Source: Muricea muricata (taxonomy: Eukaryota > Cnidaria > Anthozoa > Malacalcyonacea > Plexauridae). Taken from it: a DNA stretch of 64,000 nt. The position numbers and the translations under genes were made by a program. Shown here one piece after another: positions 28,701 through 40,389 of the stretch. The stretch lies in the NCBI GenBank assembly GCA_963855995.1, contig OY979718.1, positions 38,501,059 to 38,565,058 of the forward strand, in the 5' to 3' direction. The notes under the pieces are model-generated. The model searched no databases and was not told where the DNA came from. It saw only the letters and a list, made by a program, of their open reading frames with translations. Numbering within the stretch: the first letter of the stretch is position 1; the number at the start of each line of letters is the position of its first letter.

Positions 28701-29087
28701 CTATCTTGTCTCATGACACACCCACAACAAATGAGGACTTTTACATATTGGATGACGATTTAGATAACAAAAGCACATACATACATTCTTTGCTTTTCTT
28801 GTAGCTTGTCATTTAAAATAAACTTTTCATTAAATTACCATTTAATTGGTCATGCAGAAATGTTTTAGCTGACAACTAGTTATCAGTATGTGATAAGTAT
28901 TCATCAGAGTGTAATAAGTATTTATCAGAGTGTGATAAATACTTATTTGAAAAGTGATAAATTTTTATTCCATATTAATGACCATTCTCTTTTCAAAGCC
29001 ATGCCCACTTGAGGGTTTTTTATGCCGTTGAATATGAGATTTAGCATGTGTCTGGAAACAATGAGTTGTGAGTGTGTCATGAGACAG
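28701..29087. mobile_element. Inverted-terminus element flanked by TTAA
   Basis: gtctcatgacacacccacaac near 28708 is mirrored by gttgtgagtgtgtcatgagac ending near 29085; TTAA occurs at 28697-28700 and 29088-29091. The interior contains direct copies of gataagtatttatcagagtg. Terminal match is imperfect, so the boundaries are approximate. Confidence 0.55.
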
Positions 29088-30150
29088 TTAAAATTGGAGC
29101 ATTTCTTCAGAAAAACGTTCTTATTGAGAAAAATATACGTTCGCACAATGTTTTGAATAGCTTAAACTCAATCAAATTTCTTGAAATTTTAGACAGCAGT
29201 AAAACACCTAATTTCTACCAACCAACTCGCTTGTGTTTATACTTGACGGATGATCTTTCAGACGGATGATCCGTCTTATTGCTAAGACCCCTCAAGATAT
29301 CATATTTTTTCTTGCTTGCTTGGCTTTAGATATGTTCTCAGAGAGCTAAAAATAAGAAAATTGCAGGTATGTTCCAGAGGGTTGTATTCATAGTTTTCGA
29401 GAATTCCCGAGACCGGTAACGGTAAGGAATTTTTAGAAGTTTTGAAAGAAATTCCCAAATTTGTTTGTCAAGGAAAACCCCGACTCCAGAGGAGGAATGA
29501 GGGTCTTCCCAGGATGCATTGCGCTCATTAATATTCAAAAATAGAATTTTTCATGGACGCTTGGCAGAAAGTAGTTGAAATACATTGCGATTTTTGGCAA
29601 CGAAGATCTTAATTTTTTGAAGGTATGTCTTGACACTTGATTTTTATAGTGAACATATTGCACTACTTTTTACTTGTTTTGTTTAAGAACTAATTTTGTG
29701 TTATGTAAATTAGCCATTGTATTCATGACCTTTTCGGGTCAGTGTACACGCCACAAAAATAGCTTTGAAACAATGCAGAAGCTAATTCGGTTTTTTAAAC
29801 AGAAAATAAAAAAAAAGCACGGCATCGAATTACGGATGCTCTATTCTTTCTTTTGATACCTTAAAACACGAGATAGCTCCACAATAAATCGGTGTAATCG
29901 CGGTTTGAAAATGGGTTATTTTTGCTATTTTGTAATGCCGATGGCGGGGAAAGACCGCGTGGTAATCATTATGGCGCGAATAACACTTCTGTACATTGCC
30001 TCTATTATTTTTATAATATCTGCCTAATTCTTGTTACAATATCTCAGTTTAAACTTAAAGTCACTTACAAGATTCATTATGATGCTGTGTAACTGTATCG
30101 ACTTTGAATTTTTATTTTATTATAGATATCGTGTAGTTTGGAGTATAAAA

Positions 30151-30720
30151 ATGGAATCGGATAGTATCAGCAATGCTGCTGCCATTGCTGATAAAGAAAA
30201 TGATATTGCTAAGCGTGTGCACACTTCTAAAGGTGATACACCAGGGAAACCTAAAAATAAGGCACCAAGACTATCTCGTAAGAAGTATCCAAGATCTAGT
30301 TGGGCTTTGTTTCAGAGTCCTGGAAAATCACCAAAGGTAAAAACATAATAATACTCTAGTGCAACTGGGCAAGTAAAGTGCAAGCATGTATTATTGAAAA
30401 TGAGTTAAGGGGATTAGTACATATACTGTACCAATCTGGTACAAAGACATGTTCTAAATATTGTTGCTTTAATCATTTTACATTATTGTTTACATTGTAG
30501 TCTCCAACTAGTAAACAGTGAGATTAACTCCTACAACGTCTCCAGTGAAACTTCATAGATGGACCTTTGAAAAAGATAAAGCATTTATTGAATTTATATC
30601 AATTGCAAAAACGGATCCAAAGTATGGAAAAAGTTCTTTCAAAGAATGGCCAGCATTTAGTGAGAAGAACAGTTTCTGGGATGATGGTGCAAACCAACAT
30701 TCTCCTGTCATGGACAGTGT
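30151..30720 (+). CDS. Candidate partial gene, SANT/trihelix-like segment
   Basis: An ATG at 30151 follows a good acceptor (tattttattatag, ending 30125) and a possible 5' UTR exon with donor at 29621 (TTGAAG/GTATGT). It opens a Lys- and Ser-rich stretch starting MESDSISNAAAIADKEND, usable to a donor at 30336 or to an earlier GTAAGA donor near 30280. A second open block from about 30519 reads HRWTFEKDKAFIEF ... FKEWPAFSEKNSFWDDGA. The spacing of aromatic residues resembles Myb/SANT-like or trihelix DNA-binding modules, which is an inference. The phases join only if the earlier donor and the acceptor ending at 30518 are used. The 3' end is not visible because a hAT-type element starts at 30801. 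Could be a decayed transposon-derived gene. Confidence 0.35.
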
Positions 30721-30800
30721 GACAAAGACCTATAATATATGCACAATTTCATTGGACATTTGCATTACAATTTGACAGAAACATGCAGACGTGATTGTTT

Positions 30801-31545
30801 TAGTGCTGTGCAAACTCCGGTTTTGTCACCTCCGGCTCTGGCTCCGGCAAAAAAAACTCCGGCTCCGGGAAAAAAACTCCGGCTCCGGCAGAAAATTTTA
30901 GGCTTGTGCAAATTTGTCAAAATTGGAAATTTTTACAGTTTAAATTGGAAACGCCATCTTTGTTTTTTATTTAACACTTCGCATTCTTCGCATTAACATT
31001 TTGTAATATGCATGATGCACGGTATTGTATTTGCAAAAACAAGACGCAAGGTCAATGTGCATGGTTAAAACTTTTTATTATCAAACTTAATGAAAGCAAG
31101 TTTACCAATGTTTCCTGTTACAATGTTACCCGCCAAAGGAAAGACTCTGCTCTCAGACCTTACTGATGAGGGTAATGTTTCAGTTATTCTTTAAAACACA
31201 TAATCGACCTTTCATGTTTACAATAATGTCAATATTGTATGCATAGCGTTGCAGCGTTTGATGAAATTTTTAGGTAAAATTTTCACATGCTTTACCGTCT
31301 TGCGGACGTCACAGTTATACAAAAATAACATAAAATACCATAATTATAATTTGTATGTTTGTGTCAAGTTGTATTGGGCTGTATTTACTTTTTCTTTGAT
31401 GGAGTAAGTTTTTCGTTGATCTATGATAGAAGTTTGCAGCACAAATAAGTGCTGCCGGAGTTTTGCCGGAGGTGAACAAACTCCGGCTCCAACTCCGGCA
31501 AAATAGGGCAAAACTCCAGCTCCGGCCCTCCGGTGCACAGCACTA
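30801..31545. mobile_element. hAT-type non-autonomous element with 8-bp TSD
   Basis: Perfect 12-bp terminal inverted repeats TAGTGCTGTGCA, flanked by the 8-bp direct repeat gattgttt at 30793-30800 and 31546-31553. The subterminal parts on both sides are GC-rich repeats of ctccggctccgg. 745 bp with no transposase. The 8-bp duplication and TIR form fit the hAT superfamily. Confidence 0.9.
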
Positions 31546-31553
31546 GATTGTTT

Positions 31554-33266
31554 GTGGTAACAGCTGCATAATTCCATCCCAGTTTTGAATTGTACATGTA
31601 GAAAAATACTTCACTTGAAGTGCATGCTTTAAATTTCATCACATGCTTATTTTTAGTGTGCAGTAAGTCAAAAAATAGTGGTATCAGTGAAATACTTTAG
31701 GCATCAGATGGCACATGCAAACATCATGCATTCATGCAAATGATTACTATTTTAGAGGCGTACCAAGTATGTATTTTCTCTAGAATGTTTTAACACTTCT
31801 TGTAAAATTCATAAATGATTAATAAGCTAATTACCCAATAAATGAACCATATTTATGTCACATGATATCTTTTTAAACCCCAATACAGGTCAACAATCTG
31901 ATAAAGCTATGTCCTAGTTAGTATTCTTAACCTTTGATACAGCTATATCCTAATTAGCATGCATTTATTGACAAAAATGTTCCTGATTAATATTCATATA
32001 TTGGTTGCGCACGAAACAAATAATATTAAGCTGATGATATTTCACATCATTACCTATTGTTTCACATTCGTTACCTATTCGCGGCAGATCTGTATGGGGA
32101 TTTACAATGGCTCGTGCTACGTGCTTGCCATTGTAAATCCCCATACAGATCTGCCGCTCGTATTTTATCTATTACATAAAGAGCAAAAGCATCACATATC
32201 CCATTATACACCATTCATGTGTACTGGTGGAATGATTGTAATGCAACACTTTGAAAATGTTTTAATGTCTTTGCATTTATTTAAAAAATATTTTATTAAT
32301 ATTAAATTCATTGCCTTGTGGCTTCTAAATCAATTAGTACAGTAAATAATAAAAAATTTCCAACAATAATTACAGAATTAGGGTTTATTAGAATGGGAAG
32401 AACATTCAGTGCAAGTAAACCTGGTTCATGAAACAAATCCCACCATGAAGCAGTTCCCCACATACTTCACATGTTGCTTAATATGCTTATAAGTTTTTTG
32501 TAATAATCATGATAGACATTAAATTGTTAATGTTTTGTTTGAACATTGTCAGCCCCCAAATTAAATATGAACTTGTCACATGTCATTGACTGATAAGAGT
32601 ACCACATAAGTGGAAATTCTTGTTTGCCTTTCAAAGGTTACTTTATTCTTCCTGTTTATGGAAGAATTTTTTTATTTCTTCCTACATTTTTACATACAAA
32701 TACAAATAGACACACATGAGAGAGCAAAAGAAGGCAAGACAAGTAAATTTAATAATTTATCAGTCATGACTGGTGAACCTTTTATATCTATTTTGAGGCC
32801 TCAGGCCTGTGCATCACCATACAAATAATACAACCCTTGCAAATGGTTTATGCAGTCCACCATTGCATGATACTGGTAGTCAGTATTGGTACTTAGTGTT
32901 ATTCAATAGAGTGTCTGTAAATACACAAAAAAACCCAACTGTTGCTAGAGGTTCCTTATGTCTATAGTGCACCACATCCAATATTTTGTCATGTCCATAC
33001 ATGTTTAAAACTTCTTGATGTTCACCATATGTCCACATTGTCCTGATCTTCATACCAGACCAAATTCCTGCACATGATACCTTATCCAGTTGTTCCTTGT
33101 GTCCATACTATGCATATCCACCACATCTCTGAAAAAACAAACAAGAAAAGTAGAATCTGTAGAAAAGTAGAATCGATTGTGGCATTAAGCACATGCTCAT
33201 TGTATACTGGCGAAACTAAAGAGTTCATTGCCAATAGGGCAAGTATTGCAGTTAATATAAATTTGA
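31554..33266. other. AT-rich intergenic region
   Basis: No coding exon supported. Contains the perfect hairpin at 32081-32157. May include the 3' UTR of the minus-strand gene ending at 33267. Confidence 0.4.
32081..32157. repeat. Perfect 31-bp-stem hairpin
   Basis: Arms 32081-32111 and 32127-32157 are exact reverse complements (gcggcagatctgtatgggga plus 11 more bases) around a 15-nt loop. No target duplication seen. Confidence 0.95.
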
Positions 33267-33744
33267 TTAACTGGATACATCAGCATTAATGGTTTTAGTT
33301 AACCTATTCAGCATCAGCACTCTTTTCGACAAGTAAAATTTTCTGGTGTTAAACAATAAAATGGAGGGTGTATTGCTACAGTCAGTTGCCTGACATAAGT
33401 CAACTGGAGGAAGTACATTATCCAGTTTATCATCTTCAGTATCTGAGTATGTGATAAAATATCAAACTCCCACAAAATAATATTACTGAATAGTTTTTCA
33501 CCTCCATCTCGCTGGTCATTAGGGTCAAAGAACTGCATATTAAATAAAACATGTGTACAGTGGGTGTGCAATATATAAATATACAATGACAATATGAATA
33601 CAAAGACCACTCAACTTCTCACACTAATATCTAGTTTCAATATAATATGCAACCCATCAGTACAATTGAACCTATAAAATTATTTACCTTAAAAACACGA
33701 CTAGAATGCACTACCAGTGTAGGACTATCGCAATCAACGAACAT
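33267..33744 (-). CDS. Small unrecognised gene divergent from OAF (3 exons)
   Basis: Exons in transcript order 33744-33688, 33532-33502 (a 31-nt microexon) and 33442-33267 join in frame (phases 0 and 1) to encode 87 aa, beginning MFVDCDSPTLVVHSSRVFK, continuing FFDPNDQRDG and ending at TAA. The middle is acidic (DTEDDKLDN) and followed by PPVDLCQATDC. An in-frame TAA sits five codons upstream of the ATG. The donor after the microexon (GTGAAA) is weak, and the last exon contains possible donors (AG/GTTAAC near 33288), so the stop shown could be intronic and the protein longer. I do not recognise the family. No signal peptide or membrane helix is evident. The start codon lies 397 bp from the OAF start on the opposite strand. 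Confidence 0.55.
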
Positions 33745-34141
33745 TTCGTCAATATTTTAATACGCCGTTAACCATCGATCGGAAAAGGGCAATCTACAGA
33801 CGTTCAAACTATCCATGAGCTAACATGAACTTCACGATATTCGAGTTCAACACACGGTAATCCATCAGGAATCAAGACCAAAGGCTGTTTTGATACACAA
33901 TGAACAAGTAAAAGCTTGTTTTCCACGAATGGTGCGAAAATGCGCCATTTTTTACGTGATATTCCACGAGTTGCGAATTCAGCGGAAGCCAACCGAGAAA
34001 TGACGGCACATACCGAAAAATCGATAATATGTAATGAACCGCCCATCGGCGCGTTGCATTCTGGGAAGATCCTCACTCCTCCTCTGCCCCGACTCTTTTA
34101 CGAGAATTTCCGAAAGAATGCTTCCAGTTTAAACTTTAAAA
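33745..34141. promoter_or_regulatory. Putative bidirectional promoter / 5' UTR interval
   Basis: The 397 bp between two divergent start codons are richer in CpG (GCGCCATTTT, CGAACATTTCG, GGCGCGTTGC) than surrounding intergenic DNA. No TATA box is convincing. Both transcripts must begin here or in a 5' exon inside it. Overlapping ORFs exist on both strands (plus 33916-34281, minus 33804-34076) but lack family similarity and run through the OAF signal peptide region in another frame. Confidence 0.4.
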
Positions 34142-37100
34142 ATGTTGGAAAGAATGTTTATACGATCGTTTTGGTTCTGTATAATGCTTGTAAATATCCA
34201 TCTGTCATATCAAGAACTTGTTGTAAACGTGAAGACAAGGGGTGGACAATATACACAACAACATCTAATGGCCGACCCTGAAAAAGATATTGTCGTGATT
34301 GACTTTACTATGCCGGACGGAGCAAAAACTACGACATTGATTGATTTCTCGAAGGTAATCATTTTTGTTCCGCTAACCTATTAAGAACAAAAGTAATTAC
34401 ACAGTCAATCTAGAAAACATTGGACGGCTATGTTGACATTTTCACACAGTGCAAAATTAAATTAGGACATTTGTTCATTTGTGGATTGCCGACATATATA
34501 GGGCCGAGTTCCATTTATAATTGTTATATAGCTAGTGTCAAAGTTCAATTTTTCTGTCTCTTGATTGGACAAAAGCGCATCACGTGCCTGTCCACAAAAC
34601 GTCATGTTTAATCAATTGCTATGGCGACAAGGCAACTGGTCAACATTAAAACATTTTTTGACCGGGCAACATTAAAACATTTTTTGACCGGGCAACATTA
34701 AAATGAGTGAAGAGCACATGCGCTTCAACCGTAAAGCTCCAAAGTTCATTCAGAGTTTGCTGTTTTTGAAATTTTAGTGTATTATTTACACTTTAACACA
34801 TATACTATATAACAAAATACTTATTGACTGAGACCTCAGGAAAGCAGTATGTTTTGTGGACCCTCGACTGTCGATGTTTCCCTCGGCTTCGCCTTGGGAA
34901 CATTGGCAGTCTCAGGTCCACAAAACATACTGTTTCCCTTGGTCTCAGTCAATAAGTGTTAATTATATAGCTATAACCTATAAATCGATCACAGACCTAC
35001 GTTTTGCCGCCTGACAATTTTTGGGCTGGGTTAAATCATTGTACAAAATACAAAGTGGGCAGAACATGCTTTTGACAACATTTTATTAGACCTATGTTTC
35101 ACGCTAGCCCGCCAAAAATTGTCAGGCGGCGAAACGTAAGTCTGTGATCAGGCTATTCAATATCCAACATGGCAACCCTCCCCCCCCCCCCTGTAGATGA
35201 GCTTCAAAATTTTTTACCCCTTAAGAAAAAGAGAGCAAAGTGCCGACACAAATTTGGAATTTATCACCTTACCCCTGAGAAAAGTTGCAAAGCTCAAAGG
35301 AAGCCGACAAGCACAAACGTCAGAAGTTTCTTTCGCAAGGGGGGGAGGGCATTGAATGGAATGACCCATATCAAGATTTTAGTTATACACTATTCTAAAA
35401 ATGATTTCTCTATTCTCAGTGGTATAGATTAAATTCCTGAAACTTTTTAGTGGGGGCGGGTGGTGGTATGTTTGCACTGCACAACCAAGATGTTGGGCCC
35501 ACAATTTTAATGTCTTCTATTTTTTATTACATTTTGTAAATCTCTGGCACCTAATTTTTAAAACTTTCCAGTCTGGCATGGTGAGTACAAAATCATGAAA
35601 GCAGTAGTAACACATACCTGCACAGTAGAATGTAACTTTAAATTTCGCTTTATCACCTCATTTAAATTTTGAACTGTGCTGAATGTTTAGTGAGATGATT
35701 GAGTTTCAAAACTCAGTTTAAGATTGTGCTTTTAGGACTTTTTATGGTCCAAAACATTCCCTAAAATAACCTGGTGACCAATTAATAAATCAGTATATAT
35801 AGTATGTTTTTATTACTCAGTCAAATATCAATATATACTTTGTTTTGCAAAATATAGAAGATGATCTACAAGTTTACATCACTAACTTACTATTTGTAGC
35901 CAATAAATGTAAAGAGACAATTAAATCAAAGTGAGGTTTATTCCATCTATGAAGGTTGCCACTCAATATTTGAACAAATAGAGCCCTCACTGTTGTTCCA
36001 TTGGATTTTCGATATATTGAAATGTCATATAAAGTGTCAAATTTTTTTATAAACAATTGCTTTTTAACGGCTGTGTAAATGTGAGGAAATATCGTTTATG
36101 TACTGTACATAATGTCAGATAACTCAGATTAATATGAACTTAATATGACGTTACTAATTATTTGCTTTTTTACTCCAGAGACTACAAGTGTTGAAAACAA
36201 CAGTCCTTGGTGAGATGGAAAGGGGAGAAAAACCTATTCATACGTTATGTTTTGTGTTAAAATTTACTCCTAACGAGTTCATATCTTCGGATGCAATGTC
36301 GAAGTTAAGACAGGTAAATTAAAGAAATTAATTGTCTGGTTTGCTCAGTGCTCAGCAAACTAGTTAGTTTCTTGCTAAGTAAAAGTAAAAAGAAATACTT
36401 CAATTTTTACGCATTATGTGTAAGTAAAAGAAAAGTATTGGCAAAATATACTTAAGGTGGCTTGATATAGTAATACTCACAAGTAAAGACGGCATGCACC
36501 AAATTTAATGTTTATTCACACAAATCGTCTTATGTACCGGTATCACGTTAACAAACAGATACATAAAACATCGAATACTGCATGTTATGTGAGATTCTGA
36601 CGTCATTTTGCAAGTAAAAAAATGCAAACTGAATGCGAATTTACTAATTGCTAACGTCATTAAAAAATTCAGTTTTTGAAACTGAATGTGCTATATCTCA
36701 ATTAATCTCCTTATTTTGCACGGTGACCTATCTTCAAATTTTGTACGCAGTATTGTACCACAAAAGTCTTGCATTATACAAAAAATAAAAAATTTCTATT
36801 ATGTGGAAAATATGTTTTTCAAGAAAACAGTATTTTCGTTTCAAAAAATTGGCGTTATAGATTTTTAAAATTTTGCACAATGTTAGTCTATGATATTTGT
36901 AGCATGATGCGAAGAAAAAATTGGGGGTCACCGTACTTCTTTCAGACTTGGGCAACAAAATACATTGTGTCTGAGAAAAATTCATATGCAAGTGTTGCCA
37001 TAGCAATGGAGCATTGGCCATCAAAACAGCCATAATTTGAAAGAACATATGTTAAAATACATGAACAATTCAATATGGACTTATTTAAGTTTAACAGTGC

Positions 37101-39530
37101 AAAAATTAAAAGTGTTAAGTAAACTATAGCTTAATTTTTTGACTGTATCGAGCCACCTTAAGTGATTTCAATCAAGCACTATTGAAACGTTCAGAATTTA
37201 GTAGAACATTTATTTGGGCGGTAGTAAACAGGAGGTAACAGCCCCAAGCTACAGTGTGGCTTAGCCAAGCACGTTCTCATTGTAAGTTTAAACTTTTACT
37301 TCAACAAATTATAACAAAAGTAGCGAAGTAAACAAGTAAATATTAAACGAAAATCGCACTTTGTTACAAGTAAAAAGTAGTTCATAAAAAAATCAATTTT
37401 TTCCAAGTAAATACATATTTATTACTTAGTTAAAGTAACGAAGTAAATCTATTTTGTTATTGGCTAACGTAAACTTTCAACAAAAGTTTACGAGTTTAGA
37501 GTTTGTGGTTTACTTTTTCACTCTACCATTCAAACCTTTAGAAAAATCCAGACGCCATTCGCATACCTGAAGAAGAACTGAAAACAGAATTTTTTGTTAT
37601 GGAAAACGAGATTCCGTTGACAACTTCTGGACAGTTCAGTGGTCATGTTCATCATATGTGTGGAGACGCAGATAAAATATATACGAGCAAAGAGAATATC
37701 GAAGCTATTGCTCAGGGTAAGGGTTTTAACACTAATGTATTCCTGTAGAGTAATAAGATAAAATAGATACACAGCAGTCTTGGCCGAAAAGGGGGGGGGA
37801 GACGAAAACGTTTGCCTCATGTAAAAATACTCGTGGAGATGGACGCCGTAGCATATTTGATTTATATCGTTATGTTGCGCTCGTGATATCTCAATGGACC
37901 CCGCCTTTAACCTTTTAGACGAAATTTTGAAAAAATCGAAATAGGAAAAAAATAGTCCACGGCTTGAAAGAGCATCCTGAACTTAGTAAAATTGCAAAGT
38001 TTGGTTGTAAAATGTTGTAAACTATAGAAAATATAGCCTTGCGAAGTTGGCAAATTTTCTGTAGTTTTGTATTATCCGTGATAAATGAACACCCTAGGGT
38101 ATGGACTGGGTGTTATTTTCCACCCGTAATACAAATGCAACACAAAATTTGCCAAATTCGCAAGGCTATATTTTCCATATTTTAGAACATTTCACAACCA
38201 AACTTTGCAATTTTACTAAATTTAGGATGCTCTTTCAAAGATGTGGTAATATTTTTGCCTATTTTGATTTTTTTCAAAATTTCGTGTAAAAGGTTAAAGA
38301 CATTACGATATCAAAATATGACCTCAAAATATGATTTGTCGGTGGCGAGCAGCTCAATTATTCGTCGATGCCGAAGGCAGAGGCACGTGATTGATCTGCA
38401 AGCCACCGAGAGGTCACGATGTTTTTGCGAGAATCAAGTTCGATAATTGTTTTATCATTCTGTTACCAAGCTTTTTATAACTAGGACAAGCTTTTTACAA
38501 AAACCTTCTGAAAGTTCAGCGAACCAAACAACAATTGCTTACAAAATCGAAAACAATGTGCACCTTAGAGTACATATTATTCGTAGCTCAGAAGTGTTTT
38601 TAACAAGCGCGCATGCTCAAATTTTTATTTGTTGGTAAATTAACCAATAAGCATTAAGCTTGGATACAAAAACAAATAATAATCGTCCAAAAGCCGCCAC
38701 TACACCGACTGCAGCCTTTTTCATACAGTTCAAAAAAAATCATCATTGAGTTTTCCGAGCTGAGTGCTTGACTGTTTGTTTACACTGTGCTTGAGGCCAA
38801 ATTCATGTCATGCAAAAGAAATCAATATGTTCTCTATGAATTAGAGCCAATTTGACTTTTTTTTCTTTCCCAAAATAGCCCCGATATTTTCCAAAACAGC
38901 CCCACCTAAAGACCAAAACGGCAGTGTCGTTATCTGTTTTAGCCCTTTACGAGAGTTAAAATGGCCCGAAGAGTCTGGGAAAGCCGAATCGCTCCCCTGG
39001 GGCCAGCGTCTCGTATGTAGGTGCTGTTTTGACCCCAAAAAAGACCTATTTTGAGGTCACCGTTTTGGCCCCAATTTTGGGGTCGTTTCAGCCCTTTTAA
39101 ATTTACAATGTGTGTTTAAACGTTGCATCTGCGAGTGACTAAGCCCTCATGGTCGGAAATATTTTTAAATTTTTTCCTGTTAGAAAACGTTAACAAAGAA
39201 TGCAGTCTTAACATTACACTCTCGCATTTCATAGGAAGCGAGCAGATTTTCCAACACCTTGTATCTTCGGTCGTCGCTATCAGCAGTAATTCGTCTCTGG
39301 TACCCAGATGCAACACGGTGACGCAGAAACGTGACAAATGTCTCTGTCATTACGAATTCTGTTTGAGCTGGTATCCTTGCGCATTGAAGTATTGCGACGA
39401 TACAAACCAAGCTGGAGTGTCGTATCGCTGTGGTATAAAGACGTGCGGAAAATGCAGACAATTTCAGTATCATGTTAATGAACGTAACGATTGCTTCTGG
39501 GACACACCGTTCAACAACAGTGGCATATAG
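34142..39530 (+). CDS. OAF: Out at first protein homologue (OAF), complete 4-exon gene
   Basis: Coding exons 34142-34354, 36179-36313, 37542-37716 and 39184-39530 join in frame (phases 0, 0, 1) to give 870 nt, 289 aa plus stop; vertebrate OAF is about 270 aa. Residues 1-24 form a hydrophobic signal peptide, so the product should be secreted. The order of family features fits: an N-terminal beta-rich segment with TMPDGAKTTTLIDFSK, a middle block GEMERGEKPIHTLCFV and SSDAMSKLRQKNP, then a Cys-rich C-terminus with CLCHYEFCLSWYPC, ALKYC and YRCGIKTC, matching the conserved OAF pattern. In-frame TAA at 34130-34132 supports the start; a second ATG four codons later is possible. Intron 1 holds two foldback MITEs, intron 2 a 702-bp TTAA-flanked element, intron 3 a large inverted repeat. 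Role in cnidarians is unknown; Drosophila oaf was named for a developmental role near dpp. Identification rests on remembered family sequence. Confidence 0.93.
34641..34706 (+). repeat. Two tandem copies of a 31-bp unit
   Basis: caacattaaaacattttttg plus accgggc repeated twice with a third partial copy, in OAF intron 1. Confidence 0.8.
34819..34957. mobile_element. Foldback MITE in OAF intron 1
   Basis: acttattgactgagacc ... cagtatgttttgtggacc is mirrored on the right. About 139 bp with a roughly 45-bp centre; no target duplication resolved. Confidence 0.8.
34987..35149. mobile_element. Foldback MITE in OAF intron 1
   Basis: Arms of about 40 bp, gatcacagacctacgttttg and gccgcctgacaatttttgg, mirrored on the right with three differences. 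163 bp. Confidence 0.8.
36456..37157. mobile_element. TTAA-flanked MITE (piggyBac-like) in OAF intron 2
   Basis: Termini GGTGGCTTGATATAGTAA and the reverse complement GGTGGCTCGATACAGTCAA are flanked by TTAA at 36452-36455 and 37158-37161. 702 bp without a recognisable transposase. Because CTTAAG is itself palindromic, TTAA may instead belong to the TIR. Confidence 0.7.
37870..38310. mobile_element. Large palindromic element in OAF intron 3
   Basis: Arms of about 190 bp (aaccttttagacgaaatttt, gagcatcctgaacttagtaa, tatagccttgcgaa) mirrored with moderate divergence around a centre near 38095. Confidence 0.75.
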
Positions 39531-39591
39531 CATGATGTGTTTACAAAAACGAGCAGCTGTATTGACAGGGTTTCCCCGAAAACATGAGGCT

Positions 39592-39660
39592 TGGAGCTTC
39601 GGTGGCGAAGTGGTTAACCCACTTGCCTCTCACCTCTCACATTACGCATGTCATTACCAC
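39592..39660 (+). repeat. tRNA-derived SINE head fragment
   Basis: A-box-like tggcgaagtggttaaccc followed by cttgcctctcacctct, the form seen in tRNA-derived SINE heads; the B box is lost. Just 3' of OAF. Confidence 0.45.
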
Positions 39661-40389
39661 TGCCCCAGCCAGTACATTGCACCATCTGTGTATGAGGATT
39701 ACAGTTTACGATTATAATTCACTTTTTCAAATTTTACGCTTACTATCAGTATGTTTATTGTGAAATTGACATTGTTTTTCCGCTACGCTGATTGGTCACT
39801 GTGCCATTTTGATCTTTTCGTTCTTCAATGTGATTGGCTAGTGTTGTCTAAGTGGTCCCACTTAGTATAGACGCACTGAAATAACACAGCTGATTTGACT
39901 AGTTGCATGAACTGCATAAAAGTAGACTTGTACGTTGCGCTGCCGACTGGCTCTACTGTCCATTCTCTATAGTGTGGCTGCTACACATTGCATGGACCCA
40001 CAGTGAATGGCATATGCTGTTTTGGTGACCCTTCCCCTTGCGATGGAGCAAACTCTTGCCCAGAGTTCTATGAGTCTGCCTTCGGGGCTAGTCAACAGCT
40101 TTTTCCGTCTCCTGAGCAATACAACAAAAGATCGCAATGCACCTTGTGCCCATATTCTGTTCGGCAGGTGGAGTAAACGCCTTGGTAGAAGTCTTGTTTT
40201 ATGCAATTCTTTGGCCAAAGTAATGGCGGAACGGCCATTTCAATGTTTCTATTGGCCAAAAAATGAAATTGACTGGCCAGAACCTGCATAATGAACATGC
40301 ATAGTGCGACATGCGCAGCTACAAATACCTCATGTATTAAAAAAGGTTTACGTTCTGTTATACAGGAAGTTGATGAATTTTTAATCAAA

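Noticed and set aside
33804-34281. Overlapping frames on both strands upstream of OAF
   Set aside because: They occupy the promoter/5' UTR interval and read through the OAF signal-peptide exon in the wrong frame; no homology recognised.
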